Assembly (NCBI RefSeq): GCF_016008875.1
Contig: NZ_JADTQG010000012.1
Span: 151,198 to 215,197 of the forward strand
Source: Ectopseudomonas mendocina
GTDB taxonomy: Bacteria; Pseudomonadota; Gammaproteobacteria; Pseudomonadales; Pseudomonadaceae
Length of the DNA stretch: 64,000 nucleotides
Reading direction: 5' to 3'
Shown here: positions 16,810 through 24,777 of the stretch, piece after piece
How positions within the stretch are numbered: position 1 is the stretch's first letter
How the letters are laid out: every line of letters begins with the position of its first letter
The notes under the pieces: generated by a model
What the model was told of the DNA's origin: nothing
Seen by the model: the letters and a program-made list of their open reading frames with translations, nothing else
The model's database searches: none
Position numbers and translations under genes: made by a program

Positions 16810-17583
16810 TTACTTCGCGGCTGCCTGGGTTTTCTCCACCGCCTGGATGATCACCTTGGCCACATCGCTCGGGCGCGACTGCTGCGGTACGTGGCTGGCG
16901 GTAACTTCGGTGGTGTGCGCACCGATTTTCTTGGCGAAGTCGCGCTGCATTTGCGGCACGATCATGCGGTCATCATTGGCGACGACGTACCAGGACGGCT
17001 TCTGCTTCCAAGCTTCCACGCTGGTGCGTTCATCGAATGCGGCGGCGCGAATCGGACCCTGCGTCGCGGTCATCACCGCGGTCTGCTCGGCAGACAGATC
17101 CTGAGCGAAGTCGGTCGCCATGCCCTGCGGCGTCAGGTACAGGAAACCGTTCTTGTCGGCGGCGATCTGGCTCGAACCGGGTGCGGTAGGATAGCCGGCG
17201 TAGAGTTCGCCGGTGGACTGGCCTGCATTCGGTGCGAACGCTGCGACATAGACCAGGCTGCGTACCTTGTCGTCGGTACCGGCCTGGCTGATCACCGTGC
17301 CGCCCCAGGAATGGCCCACCAGCACGACATCACCGTCCTGGTTGTTCAATACGCGCTGGGTGGCGGCGACGTCGTCGGCCAGCGAGGTCAGCGGGTTCTG
17401 CACCACGGTAACCTTGATGCCTTTATCCTGCAGCAGCGGCACGACCTTGGCCCAGTCGGAGCCGTCGGCGAAGGCGCCGTGAACGATAACTACTGAAGGC
17501 TTGGCGTCGGCGGCCTGGACATTGACTGCGAAGAAGGGACTGGCGATGGCGAGTGCGAGGATCAACGGCTTGGTATTGAACAT
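16810..17583 (-). CDS. Secreted alpha/beta hydrolase
   Basis: A 257-residue alpha/beta hydrolase with a signal peptide (residues 1-24, ending 'NVQAADA'). The oxyanion-hole 'VIVHGAFADGSDW' and the nucleophile elbow GHSWGG (Ser of G-x-S-x-G) are visible, and a late 'ASHVPQQSRP' supplies the catalytic His region. The type resembles esterase or haloperoxidase-like hydrolases of the EstC/salicylate esterase group that start VLVHGAxxxGxxW. Single gene, convergent with the semialdehyde dehydrogenase and divergent from the HD/LuxR regulator. Substrate unknown. Confidence 0.88.
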   Translation of the reverse strand: MFNTKPLILALAIASPFFAVNVQAADAKPSVVIVHGAFADGSDWAKVVPLLQDKGIKVTVVQNPLTSLADDVAATQRVLNNQDGDVVLVGHSWGGTVISQAGTDDKVRSLVYVAAFAPNAGQSTGELYAGYPTAPGSSQIAADKNGFLYLTPQGMATDFAQDLSAEQTAVMTATQGPIRAAAFDERTSVEAWKQKPSWYVVANDDRMIVPQMQRDFAKKIGAHTTEVTASHVPQQSRPSDVAKVIIQAVEKTQAAAK

Positions 17584-17684
17584 GATTGAATCTCCTGTGC
17601 TTGGGAGATGCCAGTGTCGGTAATGCGCCGAGGCTGCGGTATCGGTCGTTTATCCGAGGCGTGGAAAAAAGGGAGAGGTATGCA

Positions 17685-19115
17685 ATGCAGGTGAATGAGG
17701 CCGTCGCGCTGGAAGACGCCCTGCTGGCACTGGCCATGGTCGGTGACCTGAGCATGGGCCAACCGATCGATCAATCGCGCCGTACCGCGCGCCTGGCGCA
17801 GTGGCTGGTGCAGGCCAGCGGCGGCGATCAGGCGCAGATCGCTGCGGTGCAGCAGGTGGCGTTGCTGCGCTGGTCCGGCTGTACTGCCAACGCTGAGGGG
17901 TTCATGCGCCTGCTCGGCGACGATGTCGGCGGGCGCCGCGATATGCTCGCGCATACGCTCGATGCTGCCGGCCAGCGCGCCATGCTGCGCACCACGCCAT
18001 TGGCCGTGGTGCACTGCGAAGTCGCCGGCGAGGTGGCGCGCACCCTGGCGCTGGGAAGTGACGTCGAGCATGGCCTGCGGCACATTTTCGAATGTTACGA
18101 CGGCAGCGGCCGCCCTCTCGGTCTGCGCCATCCGGGTGTTCCGCAAGTGGTGTATCAGGTGGTGTTGGCGGGCGACCTGGAAATCCTGTCGAGGGCTCAT
18201 GGGCTGGAGGCAGCGCTGGAGTGGATCGTCGCTCAGGGCGATCGCCGTTACCCTGCTGCGCTGGTTGCCACATTGTCACGCCACGCGACGGATTGGCTGC
18301 AAGCCTTGCGTACGCCGGAGGTCGCCCAACCGAGAACAGGGCCGGAAGTACCCCTGACCCTGGTGGGCGACGTAATCGACCTCAAGCTGCCCTGGCTGGC
18401 CGGCTATTCGCGTCAGGCTGCCAACCTCGTGCGTGACGCCGGCCGGCTGTGGGGCCTACCCGAGCCGCGCATCGAGCTGCTCGCCAAGGCGGCGCTGATT
18501 CATGGCCTGGGCCGTGCGGCCGTGCCCAACCGGGTCTGGAGCACGCCCGGGCCTTTGCTTGACGGCGATCTTGAGTCGGTACGTCTGGTGCCCTACTGGA
18601 CGCATCGCGCCTGTAGCCAGATCGACGGCCTGAGCGAGGCCGGGCAACTGGCCGCCTATGCCTACGAGCGTCTGGATGGAAGCGGCTATTTTCGCGCCCT
18701 CGGTGGCGAAGCCTTGCAGGCCGAGCATCGCCTGCTGAGCGCAGCGTTGGCCTGGCAAGCACTGCGTGCCGAACGACCCTGGCGCGCAGCTTTAGATGAT
18801 GATCAGGCCGCCCGGCTGCTGCAGGATGAAGCCGAGCAGGGCCGCTTTGATCTGCGCGCCTGCCAGGCGGTGATCAGCGCGGCGCACGGCGAGCAGGCGC
18901 CGCTGGCCAGCAAACCTGGCAACGGCCTGCTCAGCGAGCGTGAAACGCAGATACTGCAGCGCATCAGCGGCGGGTCGAGCAACAAGGAGGTGGCGCGCGA
19001 CCTGGGCATCAGCCCGAGCACCGTGCGCACCCATGTTGAGAGCGTGTTTCGCAAGCTGCAGTGCTCTACCCGCGCCGCGGCGACGCTGAAGGCGCTGACC
19101 CTGGGAATGATCTGA
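17685..19115 (+). CDS. HD-domain (degenerate HD-GYP) protein with C-terminal LuxR helix-turn-helix
   Basis: A 476-residue regulator with two tandem HD-like modules and a C-terminal LuxR-type HTH (last about 65 residues: 'LSERETQILQRISGGSSNKE' and 'LGISPSTVRTHVESVFRKLQ'). The second module retains HD-GYP-like blocks, 'LIHGLGRAAVPNRVW' and 'YERLDGSGYFR', but the HD dyad reads His-Gly, so metal-dependent cyclic-di-GMP hydrolysis is unlikely. The first module has 'CYDGSGRPLGLR'. The ATG after GGGAGAGG is chosen over an ATG 99 bases earlier. A transcription factor using the HD fold as a sensor is the best guess. It is divergent from the alpha/beta hydrolase gene and may control it. Confidence 0.82.
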   Translation: MQVNEAVALEDALLALAMVGDLSMGQPIDQSRRTARLAQWLVQASGGDQAQIAAVQQVALLRWSGCTANAEGFMRLLGDDVGGRRDMLAHTLDAAGQRAMLRTTPLAVVHCEVAGEVARTLALGSDVEHGLRHIFECYDGSGRPLGLRHPGVPQVVYQVVLAGDLEILSRAHGLEAALEWIVAQGDRRYPAALVATLSRHATDWLQALRTPEVAQPRTGPEVPLTLVGDVIDLKLPWLAGYSRQAANLVRDAGRLWGLPEPRIELLAKAALIHGLGRAAVPNRVWSTPGPLLDGDLESVRLVPYWTHRACSQIDGLSEAGQLAAYAYERLDGSGYFRALGGEALQAEHRLLSAALAWQALRAERPWRAALDDDQAARLLQDEAEQGRFDLRACQAVISAAHGEQAPLASKPGNGLLSERETQILQRISGGSSNKEVARDLGISPSTVRTHVESVFRKLQCSTRAAATLKALTLGMI

Positions 19116-19208
19116 GCGCCGCTTCGTTCGATTGACAGGTGAACCGGCTTCGACTGGGCCGATCGGCGTGGTGAGCCATCCATCATGCGCAACAGGGGGT
19201 TTAACGGT

Positions 19209-20102
19209 TTATCCAGGGGCGAAAAATCTGTCCAGCGCCGTGGCGAGCGCGTCGAATGCCAGCGCGACGCGCCTGATTCGCCGCAGATCACGGTGCATGG
19301 CGATCCACACGTCCACCTCGAAATTGATCTCGTCAGCGAGCACGCGCTCAAGGCCATAGCGTTCGGCCAGTCGAGTCGGGCACAGGGCCAAACCCAGCCC
19401 GGCGCGCAGGGCCGCGAGTTGTGCCAGGTGATTGTCGCTGGCGATGGTGAAGCGCTGACCGAGGCTGTACACGCCCTGTTCGAGCAGCACCTGATGATCG
19501 GCCTGGCGCCGATCAGGACCGATCAGCGGCTGGCCCTGCAGGTCGGCCGGCGTCCGTGGCGTACCGTGGCGGGCCAGGCACTCGGCAGTTGCGAACAAGC
19601 CGACTTGCAGGGCGCCGACGCGGCGGGTGACGACGTTGGCTTCGCTGGGACGCAGCAGGCGTACCGCAATATCCGACTCCTGACGGGCCAGCGCTTCCAC
19701 GCGGTCACCGACACTCAACTCTAGCCGCAACTGGGGCAGGCGTTGGCAAAGTTCAACGAGCAACGGCGGCAGCACCTCGACGCCGAGCAGTTCGCTACTG
19801 GTTAGGCGGACGGTGCCTTCGCTATCGCCGGCGCCGCTGCTGGCGCGGCGATTGAATGCGCATGCCGCCGCGTCCATCGCTTCCACGTGCTCACCCAGCT
19901 CACGGGCCGCTTCGGTCGGCACCAGGCCGGACGGGGTCCGGGTGAACAGGCTGGTGCCGACCCCGGCCTCCAGTTTCTCGATACGCCGCCTTGCGGTGGC
20001 CTGGGCAATGCCCAGTAGTCGTGCGGCGCCGGACAGACTGCCGCTGCGTAGCACGGCAAGAAACACGCGCTGGTTTTCCCATTCGAGACCGTAGGGGTTC
20101 AT
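19209..20102 (-). CDS. LysR-family transcriptional regulator
   Basis: A 297-residue LysR protein. The wHTH reads 'FLAVLRSGSLSGAARLLG' then 'IAQATARRRIEKLEAGVG', an atypical recognition helix (ATARRRI instead of PAVSRxI) that is common in the AphB/CrgA-like subgroup. It is divergent from the GFA-family gene with a 117-base gap and probably controls it. The effector domain is complete to 'ALDRFFAPG'. Confidence 0.92.
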   Translation of the reverse strand: MNPYGLEWENQRVFLAVLRSGSLSGAARLLGIAQATARRRIEKLEAGVGTSLFTRTPSGLVPTEAARELGEHVEAMDAAACAFNRRASSGAGDSEGTVRLTSSELLGVEVLPPLLVELCQRLPQLRLELSVGDRVEALARQESDIAVRLLRPSEANVVTRRVGALQVGLFATAECLARHGTPRTPADLQGQPLIGPDRRQADHQVLLEQGVYSLGQRFTIASDNHLAQLAALRAGLGLALCPTRLAERYGLERVLADEINFEVDVWIAMHRDLRRIRRVALAFDALATALDRFFAPG

Positions 20103-20219
20103 ACATTCGCTATCAGCTGATGGTTCATTTTGAGGCTTCTTCCGGGAGGGGGCGATCAGGCATCCTGCCGGCCATTATTCATCGAGGCGTCTTGCGGCGC
20201 CCTTACACGGAGTTATGCC

Positions 20220-20651
20220 ATGGCACTAACCGGGCAATGCCGATGCGCAGCCGTTCGCTACACCCTCGACCTGCCCGTTCCGCCGGTGGTCTACGCCTGC
20301 CACTGCCTGCACTGTCAGCGCTGGAGCGGTAGCGCCTTCGGCCTACACGCGTTGTTGCCCGAAGCGGCGCTGAGTATAACGGGGGCGCTGGTGGAGTATG
20401 TGCACGAGCACGAGGGGCAGGTTTCTCGCCAGCACCTGTGCGGCCAGTGCCTTACGCGCATCTACAACAGCACCACGGCCGCTCCGGGGATGGTGGTGCT
20501 GCGTGCAGGTACGCTGGATATCAGCCAGACACCGGTGGCGCATATCTGGACGCGGCGCAAGCAGCCCTGGCTGGTCCTGCCGGCCGAGGTGCCGGCCTGG
20601 GCGGAAAGCCCTGCGCCTGAGGAATTCGCGAGAGCGGTGATGGGTGGCTGA
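20220..20651 (+). CDS. GFA-family (glutathione-dependent formaldehyde-activating enzyme-like) zinc protein
   Basis: A 143-residue beta-tent protein of the GFA family. Zinc-ligand cysteines are in 'GQCRCAAVRY', 'YACHCLHCQRWSGSAFG' and 'LCGQCLTRIYN', the expected CxC, CxxC and CxxC pattern. Most family members have no proven reaction; formaldehyde-glutathione activation is known only for one. The ATG at MALTGQC is used because the 30 residues upstream look non-coding. Divergent from the LysR gene. Confidence 0.88.
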   Translation: MALTGQCRCAAVRYTLDLPVPPVVYACHCLHCQRWSGSAFGLHALLPEAALSITGALVEYVHEHEGQVSRQHLCGQCLTRIYNSTTAAPGMVVLRAGTLDISQTPVAHIWTRRKQPWLVLPAEVPAWAESPAPEEFARAVMGG

Positions 20652-20714
20652 CGCAGAGCAGGCTCTTGGCCCTGTCGGCCGATGAGCCTGGTCTGTCGGT
20701 TTGCCGACGCTGAA

Positions 20715-20840
20715 TCAGTCGACCCGAGTCAGCGTGACGTCGATGTTGCCGCAGGCGGCGTTGCAGTCAGGGCAGACGACTCCCTCGATTGACACGTCTG
20801 CCGGAATCGCCAGCTTGTCGCGGCCTGCAACGAACTTCAT
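20715..20840 (-). CDS. Possible 41-residue Cys-containing small protein
   Basis: A short frame that begins MKFVAGRDKLAIPADVSIEG and continues VVCPDCNAACG, then ends LTRVD. It starts 15 bases after the stop of the membrane-protein gene on the same strand. The three closely spaced cysteines (CPDCNAAC) could bind a metal. No clear Shine-Dalgarno is visible, and I do not recognise the family, so it may be a chance frame. Confidence 0.35.
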   Translation of the reverse strand: MKFVAGRDKLAIPADVSIEGVVCPDCNAACGNIDVTLTRVD

Positions 20841-20855
20841 TGCGCCCGTGTTGAG

Positions 20856-21503
20856 TCAGGAGGCGGAAGAGGCGTGGCGCGTTGAAGACTGCCTGGCCTG
20901 GTTACGCTTGTTGACCGTGGCCAGCTTGCCGACCAAACGGATGGCGACGGCGGCACAGGTGATACCGAAGGGCAGCACGTACCAGTCGCTCATGGGGATG
21001 CGTTTGAAGTTGGAAAACGCGAACACACCGAGAATTACCCACATGCCGGTGACATGCAGCGCCTTCCAGGCTTTCGGGCCTATCAGCCGAGCTGGGCCTT
21101 TGAATGACGTCAGTGCCATCAACAGGATGAAGGTGTAGGCGGTCCCACCGGGGATGTTGTTGGCTACCGTGCGGCTCGGCCAGAACTCGGTGTTGAGCTG
21201 CCCGTAGGCGGAGATCAGTAAGGCGTGCACCAGATGGGAAAAGGCAAAGGCGAGCCCGATGAAGCGTCGCTCACGGACCAGGGCTCGGGAAAACGGCGAG
21301 GGCACCAGCACAGCGAAAGCCGATGCGGTGAACGCCGCGATGAACAAGACGAACGAGGATCGAGCCGTGGCACGGATGGCGCTGCGCAGACCTTCGATGA
21401 GGTCGGGTTGGGCCACGATGGACGCGGCGCTCATCACCGCTACCAGCGCTGCGATAAGGCCGAACAGCTGCCAGCCTCGCACGCTGTAGGATTGATTGGT
21501 CAT
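20856..21503 (-). CDS. Six-helix membrane protein, ferric-reductase-like
   Basis: A 215-residue protein with about six hydrophobic segments. Histidines in 'FAFSHLVHALLISAYGQ' and 'KAWKALHVTGMWVIL' fall within predicted helices, as in ferric-reductase-like or MsrQ/YedZ heme-binding membrane domains. There is no NAD/FAD module, so it would need a redox partner or serve as a quinone-linked heme protein. It stands between the GFA gene and the two-component system, on the minus strand, without a clear operon partner except the possible small Cys protein. Family call is tentative. Confidence 0.7.
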   Translation of the reverse strand: MTNQSYSVRGWQLFGLIAALVAVMSAASIVAQPDLIEGLRSAIRATARSSFVLFIAAFTASAFAVLVPSPFSRALVRERRFIGLAFAFSHLVHALLISAYGQLNTEFWPSRTVANNIPGGTAYTFILLMALTSFKGPARLIGPKAWKALHVTGMWVILGVFAFSNFKRIPMSDWYVLPFGITCAAVAIRLVGKLATVNKRNQARQSSTRHASSAS

Positions 21504-21713
21504 TGCAAGGTCTCCCGTATTGAGCGCTCTGCCATTCGAGGGTTGATGGCGAGTCGATGGGGAAAATTCTTGCAGCGGGCTGTGTACCGGCTATGTCTGG
21601 AGCAGGCGGTTATGCATGTTTGTGCGTACGCCAACTGGCTGGATACAGTGGCGTACAAACGTGAGCCGATGAAATCTCGATAGTGGCTGCACTGGCGATG
21701 CAGCCACTGTGGT

Positions 21714-23027
21714 CTAGCGATTGGAAGCGAGGGACAGGGTGACGCAGAGCCCGCCACCTTCGCGGTTGCGCAAGCTCAGCGAGCCGCCAATCGCCGTGGC
21801 CAATTGTTGAGCGATGGCCAGGCCCAGGCCGGTGCCGCCGGTGCTGCGGTTGCGAGAGCTTTCCACGCGATAGAACGGCTTGATGACTTCGGCCAGGACC
21901 TCCTCGGAGATGCCCGGCCCCCGGTCGAGGACGCTGATCGAAACACCGGCACTGGTTCCGCCGGATACTTCCACCTCGGCAGTGCCCGCGTACTTGAGGG
22001 CGTTATCCACCAGGTTCACCAGAATGCGGCGCAGGGCATGCGGCCGTGTCTCGATGATCGCTCCATTCTTGCCGGAAAGACTGACTTCCTGTCCGGTGTC
22101 CTGGTAGTCGAATACCAGGCTGTCGAGGAAGGCGTCCAGATTGATGCGGCAACTGGCTTCGGTTGCACCATGCACGCTGCGGGCATAGGCGACGCCTTCG
22201 CGCACCAAGTGCTCGATTTCGTTCAGGTCGTTGCCAAGTTTTTCTTTTTCCTCCGAGTCTTCCATGAATTCGGCGCGCAGTTTCATGCGCGTGATGGGCG
22301 TCTGCAGGTCGTGGGAGATGGCCGCCAGCAATTGCATACGCTCTTTCAGGTACTCGGCGATACGCGCCTGCATGGTATTGAAGGCCCGGGCGGCGTAGGC
22401 CACTTCACGGGGGCCGTTTTCATCCAGCTGCATGGGATGAGCGTTCGGGTCGAGATTCCCGACCGCCTCGGCCAAGCGGCTGAGCGGGCGTATGGCAATC
22501 CGTACGGCAAGCCAGGTACAGCCGATCATCAGCAGGAGTTGACCGAACAGCACCAGGGGTAACCAGGGGGAGAGCGGCTTGACCGCGGGCCTCACGTCGA
22601 TGGTGACGGGGCTGCCATCTGCCAGCCGCAGCTGGGCCTGGAAATGCTGCCGCGGACCGGGTATTTCCACGAAGCTCAAGTCATAGTCGCGGCCCAGGGC
22701 GAATTGGAGCGACTGTGCGGCGCTGGCGGCAAGATCACTCGAGGCGAGTGCAATACCAGGGTCGTGCTCGCGCAGCAGATAGTCATAGTTGCGCCGCTGC
22801 AGGCGCTTGGTCCATTCCGGGCGCTCGGCGGCGGGCAGGCGGTCGAGGATGGCAATCGAGGTCGCCGTGTCATGCTCGAAATTGCCCAGCATGGTCATCT
22901 TGGTACTTTGGTAGCGCTCGTAGTACTGAGCGCCGAACGTGAGCGCTTGGGCGAGAATCAGCCCGACCAGAAACACCAGCCACAGCCGCGAGGCCAGTGT
23001 GCGCGGCCGTTGCAGCGCCCATTTCAT
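21714..23027 (-). CDS. Sensor histidine kinase (OmpR-type two-component system)
   Basis: A 437-residue membrane sensor kinase. Transmembrane helices at about residues 13-33 and 155-177 flank a periplasmic domain of some 120 residues; a HAMP linker follows ('IRPLSRLAEAVGNLDP'). The H-box is 'AISHDLQTPITRMKLR', the N-box 'NLVDNALKYA', with 'DRGPGI' and 'GTGLGLAIAQQL' completing the ATPase. The start overlaps the response-regulator stop by four bases (ATGA), so the pair is co-translated. The unit is divergent from genes for small secreted proteins and a DipZ-like redox protein, likely targets. Stimulus unknown. Confidence 0.94.
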   Translation of the reverse strand: MKWALQRPRTLASRLWLVFLVGLILAQALTFGAQYYERYQSTKMTMLGNFEHDTATSIAILDRLPAAERPEWTKRLQRRNYDYLLREHDPGIALASSDLAASAAQSLQFALGRDYDLSFVEIPGPRQHFQAQLRLADGSPVTIDVRPAVKPLSPWLPLVLFGQLLLMIGCTWLAVRIAIRPLSRLAEAVGNLDPNAHPMQLDENGPREVAYAARAFNTMQARIAEYLKERMQLLAAISHDLQTPITRMKLRAEFMEDSEEKEKLGNDLNEIEHLVREGVAYARSVHGATEASCRINLDAFLDSLVFDYQDTGQEVSLSGKNGAIIETRPHALRRILVNLVDNALKYAGTAEVEVSGGTSAGVSISVLDRGPGISEEVLAEVIKPFYRVESSRNRSTGGTGLGLAIAQQLATAIGGSLSLRNREGGGLCVTLSLASNR

Positions 23028-23764
23028 ACCTGCTCCTCGAGTATCTCGACCGGGAAGGTAAAGACGTAGCCTTCACTGCGTACCGTCTTTATATAGGCGG
23101 GCTCGCGGGCGTCATCCAGCAGGCGCTGACGCAGTCGGCTGACCAGCAGGTCTATGGAGCGGTCGAAAAGGTCTGCGCCACGACCCTGGGTCAGATTGAG
23201 CAGCTGGTCGCGGCTGAGCACGCGCTGCGGGTGATCGAGAAATACCCGCATCAGCCTGTACTCCGCGCCGCTGAGCGACACGAGCGTCCCGTCTTCATCC
23301 AGCAGATGGCGGGCGGTGGTGTCGAGACGCCAGCGCCCGAACTTGAGCAGGCGGCTGCTTTCAGTGACGACCAGATTGGGCGGCAGCATGCGCGTGCGGC
23401 GCAGCACGGCGTTGATGCGGGCGAGCAGCTCGCGAGCCGCGAAGGGTTTGGCCAGGTAATCGTCTGCGCCCATTTCCAAGCCGATGATGCGGTCGGTCTC
23501 GTCGGTGCGCGCCGTCAGCATCAGCACGGGCGTCGCCTTGTGCTTTCCGGCGCGCAGCTCGCGACACAGCACCAGCCCGTCATCGCCCGGCATCATGATG
23601 TCGAGCACGATCAGGTCGACCTGATTGGTTTCGAGAAAGGCCCGCATCTGACGACCATCGGCGACCACTGTCGTGCGCAGGCCATTCTTCTTCAGGTAGT
23701 TGCCGACCAGCTCTCTGATCTCGCGATCATCATCCACGATCAATACGTGATCGACGTGTTCCAT
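23024..23764 (-). CDS. OmpR-family response regulator
   Basis: A 246-residue two-domain regulator. Receiver: acidic pocket D11-D13, phospho-acceptor D55 in 'LIVLDIMMPGDDG', and the late Lys in 'YLAKPFAARELLARI'. C-terminal winged helix: 'LVSLSGAEYRLMRVFLDHPQ' then 'LLNLTQGRGADLFDRSIDLL', ending 'YIKTVRSEGYVFTFPVE'. First gene of the RR-HK operon. It lies 287 bases from the divergent DUF2790 gene, a space long enough for shared control. Confidence 0.95.
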   Translation of the reverse strand: MEHVDHVLIVDDDREIRELVGNYLKKNGLRTTVVADGRQMRAFLETNQVDLIVLDIMMPGDDGLVLCRELRAGKHKATPVLMLTARTDETDRIIGLEMGADDYLAKPFAARELLARINAVLRRTRMLPPNLVVTESSRLLKFGRWRLDTTARHLLDEDGTLVSLSGAEYRLMRVFLDHPQRVLSRDQLLNLTQGRGADLFDRSIDLLVSRLRQRLLDDAREPAYIKTVRSEGYVFTFPVEILEEQV

Positions 23765-24051
23765 TCCCGCTCTCCGAATGCGCGTCTAGTGCGCAGTGTG
23801 GCGATGCCCTGTCGCCTGTCAATCGGGCTGTATAGGTCAGCCATCTAGCCACAAGTAGAGCCGAAGGGATGCAAAAAACAGCGGCGTTTGTATCGCTCTG
23901 TATCAGAGCTCACCGCAGACACTTAACGATTCCTAGCATGGGGCTTGTCGACACAGCCGAGATACCTCGCGGGCATTTAATGCGCTCCAACGAGACAGCA
24001 CGAACCCGTCTCGATGAACCCAACGAAGCCATTGAATACGAGGAACTCACC

Positions 24052-24315
24052 ATGAACATCAAAGCCCTTTCCGCTGCCTGCCTGCTCACCGTTCTGAGCG
24101 CCAGCGCGATGTCCGCCATGGCCCAGGACCTCGCCGCAAGCGAACCCTATTCCTACGGCACCCGTCTGGACATCAGCAAGGTGATCTCGCTGACCGAGGA
24201 CAGTGGCGACAACTGCGGTGTAGTGAATGCCCAGATGATCTACCTCGATTCCATGGGTGAGCAGCACGCGGTGACTTACCTAAAAATCGCCGCCAACTGC
24301 AACGAAGGTGGCTGA
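24052..24315 (+). CDS. Small secreted DUF2790-family protein
   Basis: An 87-residue protein with a signal peptide (about residues 1-25, ending 'SAMAQD') and the DUF2790 pattern 'YSYGTRLDISKVISLTE' followed by 'CGVVNAQMIYLDSMGE'. The family is largely confined to Pseudomonas, is often metal- or stress-induced, and has no known reaction. Two cysteines (GDNCGVVN and AANCNEGG) could form a disulfide in the periplasm. The ATG is preceded by GAGGAACTC; an ATG-less extension upstream is ignored. It is first of three genes that run divergent from the two-component system. Confidence 0.82.
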   Translation: MNIKALSAACLLTVLSASAMSAMAQDLAASEPYSYGTRLDISKVISLTEDSGDNCGVVNAQMIYLDSMGEQHAVTYLKIAANCNEGG

Positions 24316-24357
24316 TCCTCCCCGTTACTTTTTCAGCACTCAACTCAAGGAACCACC

Positions 24358-24669
24358 ATGAAAAATCTCAAGATCTACCTGAGCGCCTTCGCGCTCTCGC
24401 TGGCAGGTGTAGCTGTCCATGCCAATGCCGCCAGTGAAAACCATCGCGGCGACAGCGGCCTGTGCTTTCAGCTCACTCCGCTGGCGGGTAAAGGCGCGAA
24501 CCGGGCGCAGGCCGAGAACGGCTTCAGCCGAACTCAACTGGGCATGCAGCTGGAGCGAGTGGCTGAAGATGGCTTCAGCCGTACGCGACTGGGCATGCAA
24601 GTCGGGGCGCATGCAGCCAACGGCGTCAGCTCGACGCCTGGGGCATACGCGCAGGCCACGTCTGCTTGA
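24358..24669 (+). CDS. Secreted protein with a tandem 17-residue repeat
   Basis: A 103-residue protein with signal peptide (to about 'VHANAA', residue 25). Two consecutive 17-residue units, AENGFSRTQLGMQLERV and AEDGFSRTRLGMQVGAH, occupy bases 24511-24612, followed by a degraded third that begins AANGVSS. I do not recognise the family. It starts 42 bases after the DUF2790 gene and has AAGGAACC upstream of its ATG, so the two are probably co-transcribed. The repeats may bind a ligand or metal; only one Cys is present. Confidence 0.75.
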   Translation: MKNLKIYLSAFALSLAGVAVHANAASENHRGDSGLCFQLTPLAGKGANRAQAENGFSRTQLGMQLERVAEDGFSRTRLGMQVGAHAANGVSSTPGAYAQATSA

Positions 24670-24777
24670 TCGGCGAACAACGACGTGGCGGTCCGCCACA
24701 GCGAAACTGATCCAGTCACGCGGACCCGACCCGCTACCGGAGGGTAGGTACGGTCCGCCAACTCCATAGGTAGCGTC

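Noticed and set aside
20701..21138. 145-codon open frame on the plus strand
   Set aside because: It runs antisense to the membrane-protein gene, has shadow-like composition and no family pattern.
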